A stretch of 64,000 bases of DNA from NCBI RefSeq assembly GCF_040537815.1, contig NZ_JBEWSZ010000001.1, positions 3,968,001 through 4,032,000 of the forward strand. The letters are read 5' to 3'. The notes under the pieces were generated by a model. The model ran no database searches and was not told where the DNA came from. It worked only from the letters and a program-made list of their open reading frames with translations. Positions 25,589 to 34,778 of this stretch are shown piece by piece (position 1 is the first letter of the stretch; every line of letters starts with the position of its first letter). The stretch is from Mesorhizobium shangrilense. Lineage in GTDB: Bacteria > Pseudomonadota > Alphaproteobacteria > Rhizobiales > Rhizobiaceae. The position numbers and the translations under genes are program-made.

Positions 25589-26412
25589 GACTGCGATCCA
25601 TGCCCATCAGCGCCCGGATCGGGTCCGCCGGTATCCTGCTTGTCGTCGCCTGCGCCATTCTGGCGCCGCTGATCGCGCCCCACAGCGAGAGCGCCGTCGT
25701 CGGCGAGGTCTGGGCCCCGATGGGCGGCGACTTCCTGCTCGGCACCGACAATCTGGGGCGCGACCTGCTTTCGCGGCTGATGTTCGGCGCGCGCGCCACG
25801 CTGTTCGTGGCACTCGCCGCGACCGTGCTGTCGTTCTCGATCGGCATGATCCTGAGCTTCACCGCCGTCGTCACCGGCGGCGTGGTCGACCAGATCCTGT
25901 CGCGTCTCAACGACCTCCTGATGTCGATTCCCGCACTGATCTTCGCGCTGATCGTGCTGGCGGTGCTGCCACAGAACATCTGGGTGCTGATCATCGTCAT
26001 GGCGGCGATCGATTCGACGCGGGTCTACCGCATCGGCCGCGCGGTGGCGCTCGACGTCAGCGTCATGGATTTCGTCGAGGCCGCCTGGCTCAGGGGCGAG
26101 GGAAAACTCTGGATCATCTTCCGCGAGATCCTGCCCAACACGCTGGCGCCGCTGCTCGGCGAATTCGGGCTGCGCTTCGCCTTCTCGATCCTGTTCCTGT
26201 CGACGCTCTCCTTCCTCGGTCTCGGCATCCAGCCGCCGGTCGCCGACTGGGGCGGCATGGTCAAGGACAACAAGGAAGGCATCATCTTCGGCGTGTCGGC
26301 GGCGCTGGTTCCAGGTGGCGCAATCGCGTTTCTCGTGGTGTGCGTGAACCTGGTCGTCGACTGGCTGATCGACACCACGGCGAGCCTGAAGGGCGCGCGC
26401 GGCGATGTCTGA
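25585..26412 (+). CDS. peptide ABC transporter permease (DppC-like)
   Basis: A 275-residue permease with the DppC-type N terminus (APLIAPHSESAVVG, then FLLGTDNLGRDLLSRLMFGARATLFVALAA) and the EAA-like loop FVEAAWLRGEGKLWIIFREILPN. About six membrane helices. It starts with ATGA overlap on the previous gene and overlaps the ATPase gene by 8 bp. Confidence 0.9.
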   Translation: MRLRSMPISARIGSAGILLVVACAILAPLIAPHSESAVVGEVWAPMGGDFLLGTDNLGRDLLSRLMFGARATLFVALAATVLSFSIGMILSFTAVVTGGVVDQILSRLNDLLMSIPALIFALIVLAVLPQNIWVLIIVMAAIDSTRVYRIGRAVALDVSVMDFVEAAWLRGEGKLWIIFREILPNTLAPLLGEFGLRFAFSILFLSTLSFLGLGIQPPVADWGGMVKDNKEGIIFGVSAALVPGGAIAFLVVCVNLVVDWLIDTTASLKGARGDV

Positions 26413-28045
26413 GATGCTTTCCGTCCGCAACCTTCGCATCGAGGTCACGGCGCACCAGCCCGATGGCTCGAAGACTGAAATGATACTGGTGGACGATGTC
26501 TCCTTCGATGTCGGCAAGGGCAAGGTTCTGGGACTCATCGGCGAGTCCGGCGCCGGGAAATCGACGATCGGCCTGTCGGCGCTGGCCTATGGGCGCGGCG
26601 GTGTTCGCATAACCGGTGGCCAGATCCTGCTTGACGGCACGGATATCGCCAGGCTCGGCACGAGCGGCATCCGCGCGGTGCGTGGCGCGCGTGTCAGCTA
26701 CGTCGCCCAATCGGCGGCGGCGGCATTCAATCCCGCGCACAAGCTCGGACGGCAAGTGATCGAGGCCACGATCCGGCACGGCATCATGACTGTCGCGGAA
26801 GCAAGGAAGCGGGCTGCCTACCTGTTTGGCGTGCTCGGCCTTCCCGATCCCGACATTTTCGGCGAGCGCTACCCGCACCAGGTTTCCGGCGGCCAGCTTC
26901 AACGCGCCATGACCGCGATGGCGCTATGCCCAAGCCCCGAGCTGATCGTCTTCGACGAGCCGACCACGGCGCTCGACGTGACCACGCAGATCGAGGTGCT
27001 GGCCGCGATCAAGCACGCCATCGCCGAGACGCACACGGCCGCGCTCTACATCACGCATGATCTCGCTGTCGTGGCGCAGATCTCCGACGACATAATGGTG
27101 CTGCGCCACGGCAAGACGGTCGAGTACGGCGCAACCCGCCAGATCATCGAGGCGCCGCGCGAGGATTATACAAAGGCACTGGTCAGCATTCGCCAGACCA
27201 AGCGCGAGGAGAAGAGAGAGACAGGGGGCGTGCTGTTGCGCGCCGACGGGATCAGCGCCGGCTATGCCGGACTGAACGTGCTGCACGATGTCTCGCTGGT
27301 TCTTTCCAAGGGACAGACGCTCGCCGTTGTCGGCGAATCCGGCTCCGGCAAATCGACGCTCGCGCGCGTCATCACCGGGCTGCTGCCGCCTGCGGCGGGT
27401 ACGATCTCCTTCGACGGGAAAGTGCTGCCGGCGGCGCGCAAGGACCGCCAGCGCGAGCAGCTGCGCCGCATCCAGATGATCTACCAGATGGCCGACACCG
27501 CGATGAACCCGCGCCAGAAGATCCGCGACATCATCGGACGGCCGCTGACGCTCTATTTCGGCATGCATGGCAAGGCCAAGACCGAGCGGGTTGGGGAATT
27601 GTTGGACCAGATCGAGATGGGACCGCAGTTCCTCGATCGTTATCCAGCCGAGCTATCCGGCGGCCAGAAACAGCGCGTCGCCATCGCCAGGGCGCTCGCC
27701 GCGAAACCAGAGCTGATCCTGTGCGACGAGCCGACATCCGCGCTTGATCCGCTTGTGGCCGAGGGAATCCTCAAGCTTCTGATGCGACTGCAAGACGAGA
27801 CGGCGGTCTCCTACCTGTTCATCACCCACGACATCGCCATCGTGCGCGCCATCGCCGACAGGGTCGCGGTCATGCATCGCGGCCATGTGGTTCGCGAGGG
27901 CGTCAAGGTGACGGTGCTTTCGCCGCCCTTCGACGATTACACCGACCTCCTGCTGAGGTCGGTTCCGGAAATGGAAGTTGGTTGGCTGGAGCGTGTGCTG
28001 GAAGGCCGGCGCACCACAGCGACCAGGGAAATGGAGAGATCATGA
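26405..28045 (+). CDS. peptide ABC transporter ATPase, two fused domains (DppD-DppF-like)
   Basis: A 546-residue protein with two ABC ATPase domains in one chain. First: Walker A GESGAGKS, signature VSGGQLQR, Walker B LIVFDEPT. Second, from about residue 280: GESGSGKS, LSGGQKQR, LILCDEPT. This corresponds to DppD and DppF fused, as in many rhizobial peptide importers. Located at the cytoplasmic face with the two permeases. Its TGA overlaps the next ATG. Confidence 0.92.
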   Translation: MSEMLSVRNLRIEVTAHQPDGSKTEMILVDDVSFDVGKGKVLGLIGESGAGKSTIGLSALAYGRGGVRITGGQILLDGTDIARLGTSGIRAVRGARVSYVAQSAAAAFNPAHKLGRQVIEATIRHGIMTVAEARKRAAYLFGVLGLPDPDIFGERYPHQVSGGQLQRAMTAMALCPSPELIVFDEPTTALDVTTQIEVLAAIKHAIAETHTAALYITHDLAVVAQISDDIMVLRHGKTVEYGATRQIIEAPREDYTKALVSIRQTKREEKRETGGVLLRADGISAGYAGLNVLHDVSLVLSKGQTLAVVGESGSGKSTLARVITGLLPPAAGTISFDGKVLPAARKDRQREQLRRIQMIYQMADTAMNPRQKIRDIIGRPLTLYFGMHGKAKTERVGELLDQIEMGPQFLDRYPAELSGGQKQRVAIARALAAKPELILCDEPTSALDPLVAEGILKLLMRLQDETAVSYLFITHDIAIVRAIADRVAVMHRGHVVREGVKVTVLSPPFDDYTDLLLRSVPEMEVGWLERVLEGRRTTATREMERS

Positions 28046-29046
28046 CAGACACCGCCATCAGCGAACGCGCCCGCAAACTCTATGCCGACGCGCTCATCTG
28101 GGACACGCATTCCGGCTTCATGCCCGACCCGGCCGCCGATCTCAACAATCTGCGGATCTGGCGCGACGCCGGCATCAACTACCTCTCGATCGATGTCGGC
28201 TTCGACCTGATGCCGTGGCAGAACACGGTCAAGACGCTGGCTGCCTTCCGCAGATGGGTTCTTGCCCATCCCGATCACTACCGGCTGGTGACGAATGTCG
28301 ACGAGATCGTCGAGGCCAAGGCCCAGGGCAAGCTGGCCATCACCTTCGACATCGAGGGCATGAACGCGCTCGACGGCCGCATCGAGATGGTCGAGTTCTA
28401 CCATCATCTCGGCGTGCGCCAGATGCTGTTCGCCTACAATCGCAACACGCTGGCCGGCGGCGGCTGCCATGACGACGACACCGGCCTCACCGCCTTCGGC
28501 AGGCAGGTGATCGACGAGATGAACCGGCTCGGCATGTTCGTCGACGTGACCCATTGCGGCCATCGCACCTCGATGGAGGTGATGGAATATTCGAACCAGC
28601 CGGTGATCTTCTCGCACTCCAACGCCAAGGCGCTGGCCGGCCATGGCCGCAACATCGCCGATGACCAGATCCGGGCCTGCGCCAAGACCGGCGGCGTCGT
28701 CGGCATCGTCGGCATCAACTTCTTCCTCGGCGACGACAATGCCACGTCGGAACGGCTGGCTGACCATGTCGACCATCTGCTCGACGTCGCCGGGCCCGAC
28801 CATGTCGGCATCGGCCTCGACTTCGCCTTCCCGGTGGACATGGAAGGCATCGACGAGATCATCGCCAACAATCCTCAGTTCTGGCCCAAGAACGAAGGCT
28901 ATGGCGCCAAGCCGACTGTCTACGCCAAGCCGGCCCAGCTTGCCGAGATGACCGAGATCCTGCTCAAGCGGGGACATTCGGACCAGACCGTCGTCAAGGT
29001 GCTGGGACAGAACTTCTTCAACCTGGCGAAAAAGGTCTGGAAATAG
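28042..29046 (+). CDS. membrane dipeptidase (M19) family protein, altered metal motif
   Basis: A 334-residue M19/renal dipeptidase-family protein. Conserved blocks: FDIEGMNAL (metal-bridging glutamate), VDVTHCGHRT (first histidine of the second metal site), FSHSNAKAL (second) and VGIGLDF. The usual N-terminal metal motif HxD (as in DGHNDLP) reads DTHSGF here, so the aspartate is replaced by glycine. Activity may therefore differ: a one-metal or D-aminoacyl specificity is possible. It has no signal peptide and is ATGA-coupled to the transporter ATPase, so imported dipeptides are the likely substrates. Confidence 0.8.
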   Translation: MTDTAISERARKLYADALIWDTHSGFMPDPAADLNNLRIWRDAGINYLSIDVGFDLMPWQNTVKTLAAFRRWVLAHPDHYRLVTNVDEIVEAKAQGKLAITFDIEGMNALDGRIEMVEFYHHLGVRQMLFAYNRNTLAGGGCHDDDTGLTAFGRQVIDEMNRLGMFVDVTHCGHRTSMEVMEYSNQPVIFSHSNAKALAGHGRNIADDQIRACAKTGGVVGIVGINFFLGDDNATSERLADHVDHLLDVAGPDHVGIGLDFAFPVDMEGIDEIIANNPQFWPKNEGYGAKPTVYAKPAQLAEMTEILLKRGHSDQTVVKVLGQNFFNLAKKVWK

Positions 29047-29139
29047 CCTTTTCTGCTCCCGCGACGCCACCGTCATTCTTGCGCCCCCCAGGCATGACTC
29101 CAAAAATTTGAACCTCTCAACCAGGCACAGGAAACAGCG

Positions 29140-30711
29140 ATGACAAAACCAGGAGAAGGACTTCTCGGCATGGACCTGACGGCGAACCGCCGCGATTTTC
29201 TACGGGGGACCATCGGCGCCGGCATCATGCTTAGCAGCCTTGGCGCGGCCCAGGCGCAAACGCAGACCCCGGTGAAGGGCGGCCATCTGAAGCTCGGCTT
29301 GGACGGCGGATCGACCACCGAGTCGCTCGATCCCGCGACCTATCTCAGCTACGTCACGATGACGCTTTCGCGCAGCTTCGGTGATCATCTGGTCGAAAGC
29401 GATCCGCTGACCGGCAAGCCCGTGCCGTCGATCGCGGAAAGCTGGGAAGCGAAGGACAATTCCAAGACCTGGACGTTCAAGATCCGCAATGACGTCGAAT
29501 TCCACAACGGCAAGAAGCTGACCGTCGACGACGTCGTCAAGACCTTGCAGCGCCACAGCGATTCCAAGTCGCGCTCCGGCGCGCTCGGCTTCCTGACCTC
29601 CATCACCTCGATCGAGGGCCACGGCAATGAGCTTGTCGTCAAGCTCGCCGAGAGCAATGTCGACCTGCCGCTGATCTTCACCGCCTATCACCTGGTGATC
29701 CAGCCGAACGGCGGCTACGACAACCCGACCGAGGGCGTCGGCACCGGCCCCTACAAGCTCGTCAGCTTCGAACCGGGCGTGCGGGCGCTGCTGGAGAAGA
29801 ACAAGAACTACTGGCGCGATCGCGGCAATGTCGACAGTTTCGAGATCATCGGCATGAACGACGCGACCGCCCGTACGGCGGCGATCACCGCCGGCAAGGT
29901 GCATTTCATCAACAGCCTGAGCACCAAGACCATCTCGCTGCTGAAGCGCGTGCCGGGCCTGCAGATCCTGGATACGCCCGGCCGCGGCCACTACACGCTG
30001 CCGATGCATTGCGACAAGGCGCCGTTCGACAACAACGACCTGCGCCTCGCCCTCAAATACGCCATCGACCGCGAAGCGATCCTGAAGACGGTTCTTGGCG
30101 GCTACGGCACGATCGGCAACGATTTTCCGATCAACGCCACCTATCCGTATTTCCCCAATGAGATCGAGCAGCGCGCCTATGATCCGGACAAGGCGGCGTT
30201 CCACTACAAGAAGTCGGGCCATGACGGGCCGATCACGCTGCGTACCTCCGACGGCACCTTCGCCGGCGCGGTGGATGCGGCCGTGCTGTATCAGGAAAGC
30301 GCCAAGAAGGCGGGCATTGCGCTCGACATCAAGCGCGAGCCAAGCGACGGCTACTGGACGAATGTCTGGCGCGTGGCGCCGTTCTGCATGTCGTTCTATG
30401 GCAGCCGGCTGACGCAGGACCTGATGTACGCCACGGAGTGCCTGTCGGATTCAGCCGCGAACGAAACCAACTTCAAGCGCCCGGACTTCGACAAGCTGAT
30501 CAAGGAGGCGCGCGCCGAAACCGACGAGGCCAAGCGCGCGGAGCTCTACCACGCCGCGGCCCTCATCGTGCGCGACGAAGGCGGCTCGATCATCCCGGTG
30601 TTCAACAACTACCTCAATGCCGCGACCAAGCAGGTCAAGGGCTACGTGCACGACGTCGGCAACGACGCCTCGAACGGCTATGTCGCCACGCGCGTCTGGC
30701 TGGAAGCCTAG
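29140..30711 (+). CDS. peptide ABC transporter substrate-binding protein, Tat signal
   Basis: A 523-residue SBP_bac_5 protein. The N terminus has a twin-arginine signal NRRDFLRGTIGAGIMLSSLGAAQA. Family blocks follow: DPATYLSYVTMTLSRSFGDHLVE, SWEAKDNSKTWTFKIRNDVEFHNGK, and GTGPYKLVSFEPG. It delivers peptides to the permeases encoded upstream. ATG 29140 has an AGGAAACAG ribosome site; ATG 29170 after AGGAGAAGG is an equally good alternative that keeps the signal. Confidence 0.9.
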   Translation: MTKPGEGLLGMDLTANRRDFLRGTIGAGIMLSSLGAAQAQTQTPVKGGHLKLGLDGGSTTESLDPATYLSYVTMTLSRSFGDHLVESDPLTGKPVPSIAESWEAKDNSKTWTFKIRNDVEFHNGKKLTVDDVVKTLQRHSDSKSRSGALGFLTSITSIEGHGNELVVKLAESNVDLPLIFTAYHLVIQPNGGYDNPTEGVGTGPYKLVSFEPGVRALLEKNKNYWRDRGNVDSFEIIGMNDATARTAAITAGKVHFINSLSTKTISLLKRVPGLQILDTPGRGHYTLPMHCDKAPFDNNDLRLALKYAIDREAILKTVLGGYGTIGNDFPINATYPYFPNEIEQRAYDPDKAAFHYKKSGHDGPITLRTSDGTFAGAVDAAVLYQESAKKAGIALDIKREPSDGYWTNVWRVAPFCMSFYGSRLTQDLMYATECLSDSAANETNFKRPDFDKLIKEARAETDEAKRAELYHAAALIVRDEGGSIIPVFNNYLNAATKQVKGYVHDVGNDASNGYVATRVWLEA

Positions 30712-30759
30712 GCTCAATAGGGCGGCTTCCTCCTCGGCTGGATGAAGCCGTCTCGCCAT

Positions 30760-30790
30760 ATGACCAGCCGGACATTTGCCGGCTGGTCAT
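30760..30790. terminator. strong hairpin between convergent genes
   Basis: ATGACCAGCCGG and CCGGCTGGTCAT form a perfect 12-bp stem with a 7-nt loop. It lies between the binding-protein gene and the convergent LysR gene, so it may serve both. No long T-run. Confidence 0.6.
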
Positions 30791-30818
30791 TCCATCGAAT
30801 GTTCTATCATTTGCCGGC

Positions 30819-31730
30819 TCAATGTCCGGATATCGCCGACAGGCCTTCTGCGCTGTCCAACAACGCCTGCGCGATGGCCTGGACAGCGGGGCCGGCCTTC
30901 TTCCTCGTCAGGAGGTGGAACGAGCTGCGGTGCAGCCGTGACGTGCCGGTCAGGCGCACCAACTGGCCAAGCCGCAGATGTTCCTCGACGAAGCCCGCCC
31001 AGGCGAGCGCCGCGCCCCGGCCGGCGATGGTCTCGTGCATCATCGACAGATAGCTGGTGAACCTGGGACCATCGAGGTTGCGCTCGGTGCCGATCCATGA
31101 CTGCCAGCTGTCGACGGCGCCGGGCCGCGTGGTCATGTGCAGCAGCGGAACGTCGAGGAAGCCCTGCGGGTCTTCGGACGCAAGCGATGGGTGGCGCGCC
31201 AGGAAGGCCGGCGAGCACACCGGAAACCATTCGCCGTCAAACAGTTTTTTGGCTACCAGCCCCGGCCAATCCTCGGGCACTCCGAAGCGGATGGAAAGCG
31301 CCACGTCCGGCTTGTCGAAATCCCTGTAGTCGACGGAGGTCAGCAGCATGACCTGGCCATTGGGGATGCGCGAGGTGATGAGGTCGAAGCGCGGCATCAG
31401 CCACATCTGCGCCAGGTCGTAGCTGCAGCCAACCACGAATGTGTCGCGATCGGGAGCCGACAATCTTTCGACCGCATGCCGGATCGTGCCCAGCCCGTCG
31501 CGGATCGCCTCGGCCAGCGTGTCGCCGGCTTCGGTCAGCACGACGCGATTGCCCTTGCGCGTGAACAGCGCGACCGACAGCTGACGCTCGAGATTGGCGA
31601 CATGCCGGCTCACCGCCGACTGGGCGATGTTGAGCTCTTCGGCCGCCGGCGTCAGGCCGCCATTGCGGGCCGCCGCCTCGAAGACAACCATCGCGTTGAG
31701 CAAAGGCAGCGATGTCTTGAGTGTCTTCAT
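30819..31730 (-). CDS. LysR-family transcriptional regulator
   Basis: A 303-residue regulator with the N-terminal helix-turn-helix (LPLLNAMVVFEAAARNGGLTPAAEELNIAQSAVSRHVANLE) and a LysR substrate domain (FVVGCSYDLAQMWLMPRFDLI; SIRFGVPEDWPGL). By motif it is GcvA-like. ATG 31730 is chosen over the longer frame because it gives a family-like start. It is divergent from the Rieske oxygenase gene, which it probably controls. Confidence 0.9.
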   Translation of the reverse strand: MKTLKTSLPLLNAMVVFEAAARNGGLTPAAEELNIAQSAVSRHVANLERQLSVALFTRKGNRVVLTEAGDTLAEAIRDGLGTIRHAVERLSAPDRDTFVVGCSYDLAQMWLMPRFDLITSRIPNGQVMLLTSVDYRDFDKPDVALSIRFGVPEDWPGLVAKKLFDGEWFPVCSPAFLARHPSLASEDPQGFLDVPLLHMTTRPGAVDSWQSWIGTERNLDGPRFTSYLSMMHETIAGRGAALAWAGFVEEHLRLGQLVRLTGTSRLHRSSFHLLTRKKAGPAVQAIAQALLDSAEGLSAISGH

Positions 31731-31875
31731 GACCAGGATTCCCGCATCGTTTATCACCGCTTCCGTATCATGCTTTTTTGTTATGCTGCCTTGTCATATC
31801 CATATTTGCAACATGGGCTTCCGCACCGCACAGTGCTGATGAAAAGTCATTCTCAGCCAGCCGCAGGAGTTTCCG
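31731..31875. promoter_or_regulatory. LysR / Rieske oxygenase divergent control region
   Basis: A 145-bp gap with an AT-rich middle (around 31765-31810), where a LysR-type T-N11-A site would be expected. No single site could be picked out. Confidence 0.35.
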
Positions 31876-33222
31876 GTGCAAGCTACGACAACGAACCGTC
31901 TGCCGCCTGATCGTGCCGGGATCGTCGGCCTGATCGACAGGCACCGTCCCGACTGGTCGCTGGAGCAGCCATTCTATGTCGACCCGGCGATCTTCGCGTT
32001 GGAGCGCGAGCTTTGGTTCCCGCGGCAATGGTCTCTTGTCGCCCATGCCAGCGAGGTGCCAGAAAAGGGGCGCTACATCGTGCGCCAGCTTTTCGATGAG
32101 GAGATCATCGTCGTGCGCTTTGGCGACGGTGAGGACGACATCGCCGCCTACTACAATGTCTGCACCCATCGCGGCTCAAGGCTATGCACCAAGGACGGGC
32201 GCGGCCGGCTGCTCGTCTGCCCCTATCATGCGTGGTCGTTCCGGTTGACCGGTGAACTGCAGAGCCGACAAGACCTGCCCGAAAATGTCGACCCGGAGGC
32301 GCTGGGCTTGCATCGCGTGCCATCGAAATGCGTTGGCGGGCTTGTGCTCTGCGGTCTCGACGAGGCCGCCCTGCCGGACGTCCAGCCGGTCGCCGACGCG
32401 CTGACCGACGGATTGCGCGAGAACGGCATCAACCGGGCGCGCATCCTTGCCCGCAAGAGCTACCCGACCAGGGCCAACTGGAAGCTGGTGCTGGAGAATT
32501 TCCTCGAATGCTACCACTGCCGGCCGGCGCATCCGGAATATTTCCGGGTCAACGCCCATGTGAAGGTCACCGCCGTGCGTGACGAAGACAAGGCGGCACA
32601 ATGGCAGGAGGAACTGGAGGCCTGGCACAGTGTCATCGGCGATGCCGAGTTCAACAAGCTGGCATGGGAACCGGGCGGCCTCGACATCGCGCCGTTTGGC
32701 ATGCACCGCAAGCCGATCGGCCCGGGGCGCAAGACGCTTTCCGACGACGGCCAGCCGGTGTCGTGCCTGATGGGCGGCCGCAAGGCCTATGATGGCGGCG
32801 AGACCGGGTTTCGCCTCGGCCGGCTGTCCTTCGCCAGTTCTGCCAACGACTATGTCACGCTGTTCCAGATGATCCCGCGCAGCGCCACGGAGACCGACGT
32901 CATCCTGACCTGGCTGGTCGACGAGAATGCCGATGCCGACGTGGACACAGACAAGATCACCTGGATGTGGGACGTGACCACGGTGCAGGACAAGAAGATC
33001 ACCGAGGACAATGCCGACGGCGTCGCCTCCCGCGCCTACCGTCCAGGCCCCTATACGGCGCTGGAGAGCCAGCCATCGTTCTTCGTGCAATCCTACCTTG
33101 CCGAGATGCGGTCGCTGATCACCGGCGAACGGCCCGCCACTGCGCCGGTCTGGCAACGGCCGACCAAGGGCTATGCGACGGAACTGGCCTGCGCCGCGCC
33201 GCAGGCTTCAGAAGCCGTCTGA
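31876..33222 (+). CDS. Rieske non-heme iron oxygenase, GbcA/stachydrine demethylase type
   Basis: A 448-residue oxygenase alpha subunit. The Rieske cluster ligands are Cys96 and His98 (NVCTHRG) and Cys115 and His118 (LLVCPYHAW). The mononuclear iron motif is ENFLECYHCRPAHPEYF with His214 and His219. This motif is shared with glycine betaine and proline betaine (stachydrine) N-demethylases, but aromatic-ring oxygenases are related. GTG 31876 follows GCAGGAG. No flavin/iron-sulfur reductase gene is adjacent, so electrons must come from an unlinked partner. Lies 12 kb from the sarcosine oxidase genes. Confidence 0.8.
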   Translation: MQATTTNRLPPDRAGIVGLIDRHRPDWSLEQPFYVDPAIFALERELWFPRQWSLVAHASEVPEKGRYIVRQLFDEEIIVVRFGDGEDDIAAYYNVCTHRGSRLCTKDGRGRLLVCPYHAWSFRLTGELQSRQDLPENVDPEALGLHRVPSKCVGGLVLCGLDEAALPDVQPVADALTDGLRENGINRARILARKSYPTRANWKLVLENFLECYHCRPAHPEYFRVNAHVKVTAVRDEDKAAQWQEELEAWHSVIGDAEFNKLAWEPGGLDIAPFGMHRKPIGPGRKTLSDDGQPVSCLMGGRKAYDGGETGFRLGRLSFASSANDYVTLFQMIPRSATETDVILTWLVDENADADVDTDKITWMWDVTTVQDKKITEDNADGVASRAYRPGPYTALESQPSFFVQSYLAEMRSLITGERPATAPVWQRPTKGYATELACAAPQASEAV

Positions 33223-33278
33223 ACAGTGCGCTGAGGTGGAGGCGAGCTTCACGCTCGCCTTCGGGCTCAGCGCACTGT
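33223..33278. terminator. long two-tier hairpin after Rieske gene
   Basis: ACAGTGCGCTGAG (33223-33235) pairs perfectly with CTCAGCGCACTGT (33266-33278). Inside it GGCGAGC-TTCAC-GCTCGCC forms a second 7-bp stem. It starts at the stop codon and separates the Rieske gene from the convergent membrane-protein gene. Confidence 0.6.
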
Positions 33279-33333
33279 CTTGGTGGACTACGACGTCCTC
33301 CCGCGACCCACCAAGGGCAGGGACAGGCCGCAT

Positions 33334-33822
33334 TCATCGGAGCATGAAGGACCAGAACAGGCAGGCCAGGGTCGCGGCGGCGAAGATGACGAAGAACAGG
33401 CTGCGCAGCAGGACGTTGCGCCGCAGGTCGTTCATGACGATATGGCATCCGACAATGGCGACAGCGAACAGGAACCGCCAGTTCAGCAATGCACGCAGGG
33501 CCTCTGGCTGGCCAAACACCCATCTGGCGACCAAGCACCCGATGATGCTGGCGAACAGCACAATCACCGTCCAGAAAAGCGCATCGGCGGCATTGGTCAG
33601 CACGATGCTGGCGGCGCGGATCGGCAGCACCATCATCAGCATCGCACTGAAAAAGTAGATGGCGGCCAGCGGAATGAATGTCCCGGCATCCGCGATGCCG
33701 TCGAGGCGCTTCACGCCGACCGCACCGAATGGATAGCCATGCCTGGCCACAGCAAGGCTCAGCGCCATGAGCAATGCCGACAGGACGGCGACCAAGGCGA
33801 ATGAAGTGAGGGCTCTGCTCAT
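33334..33822 (-). CDS. small integral membrane protein, unknown function
   Basis: A 162-residue protein with about five hydrophobic helices: SFALVAVLSALLMALSLAVA, IPLAAIYFFSAMLMMVLPI, ALFWTVIVLFASIIGCLVA, FLFAVAIVGCHIVM and LFFVIFAAATLACLFW. No family was recognised. ATG 33822 gives the natural N terminus. It converges on the Rieske gene and has no obvious operon partner. Confidence 0.65.
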   Translation of the reverse strand: MSRALTSFALVAVLSALLMALSLAVARHGYPFGAVGVKRLDGIADAGTFIPLAAIYFFSAMLMMVLPIRAASIVLTNAADALFWTVIVLFASIIGCLVARWVFGQPEALRALLNWRFLFAVAIVGCHIVMNDLRRNVLLRSLFFVIFAAATLACLFWSFMLR

Positions 33823-33922
33823 GACGTTTCCAAGCGAATCGGACGGGATCAATCCTAGTCTACGCTCGTAAACTGCTCGTAAGCGTCGGCGCTTTTGAAC
33901 TCCTCATCCGCAATTGGTTGGA

Positions 33923-34777
33923 CTATCCCAACGTCAACCCCGCCTTCCTCGCTTCCTCACGCAAGAACGGCAGGCCGACGCCAATGACGTCGTCCGGATT
34001 GTCGGCCACCGGCCGCCAGACAGCGAGCCCGCCGGCAATGTCGACGTCGACATGGTTCATGCTTTCGAGCGTGATCGCGCCGGTGTAGCCGATGTCGGCG
34101 ATGGCCTTCATGCAGGCCGCCCAGTTGAGCATGCCGCGCCCCGGCACGCCGCGATTGGCTTCGGATACGTGGACATAGCCGAGATAGGGCGCGGCGGCGC
34201 GGAAGCCGGCGTCGAAGCTCTCCTCCTCGATATGCATGTGGTAGGTGTCGAGATGGATGAAGATGTTGTCGGCTCCGACGCGCTCGATGATGTTGGCGGC
34301 ATCAATGCCGCGATTGATCAGATGGGTCTCGTAGCGGTTGCAGGGCTCGATGCCGAGCTTCAGCCCATGTGCCTTGGCGGCCTTCGCCGCTCGCCCGAGG
34401 AAACGGCACATGCCGTCGATTTCCTCCGTGGTCGGCGCGCGTCCGGAGGTCTTGCCGATCGTGCCATAGGTGACGCCGCCGAGTGCGGTGCTGCCCACCG
34501 CTTCGCAGACGGCGAAGGCCGGTTCGAGGAAAGCCAGCGCTTCATCCGGCCGCGCCACGACATCGAGCGAGGCAGGCAGGCCGAGCGACGGAACGAGTTC
34601 GACGCCCTGCCGTTCGGCGAAGGCGCGCGTGCGCCTGGTGTCGATCTCCTCGGGGCGCAGCAGCGGAATCTCCAACAGGCCGATGCCGAGCCCCTTCAAC
34701 CGCTCCATCTGCGGCTCGATCAGGTCGAGGTCCCAGACCGGCGCGATGGCGAAAGTGTGCAGTCCAAAAATGTTCAT
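33923..34777 (-). CDS. sugar epimerase, D-tagatose/D-psicose 3-epimerase family
   Basis: A 284-residue TIM-barrel protein of the AP endonuclease 2/xylose isomerase-like family. KLGIEPCNRYETHLINRG carries the family's catalytic glutamate, and IFIHLDTYHMHIEE and GYVHVSEANRGVPGRG carry metal ligands; the second glutamate is in ITLESMNH. Ketose 3-epimerases of this type use a divalent metal. It starts 1 bp after the ABC ATPase stop, and so is the last gene of the lacI-ABC operon. An epimerase would feed an imported rare hexose into central metabolism. Confidence 0.8.
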   Translation of the reverse strand: MNIFGLHTFAIAPVWDLDLIEPQMERLKGLGIGLLEIPLLRPEEIDTRRTRAFAERQGVELVPSLGLPASLDVVARPDEALAFLEPAFAVCEAVGSTALGGVTYGTIGKTSGRAPTTEEIDGMCRFLGRAAKAAKAHGLKLGIEPCNRYETHLINRGIDAANIIERVGADNIFIHLDTYHMHIEEESFDAGFRAAAPYLGYVHVSEANRGVPGRGMLNWAACMKAIADIGYTGAITLESMNHVDVDIAGGLAVWRPVADNPDDVIGVGLPFLREEARKAGLTLG

Positions 34778-34778
34778 T

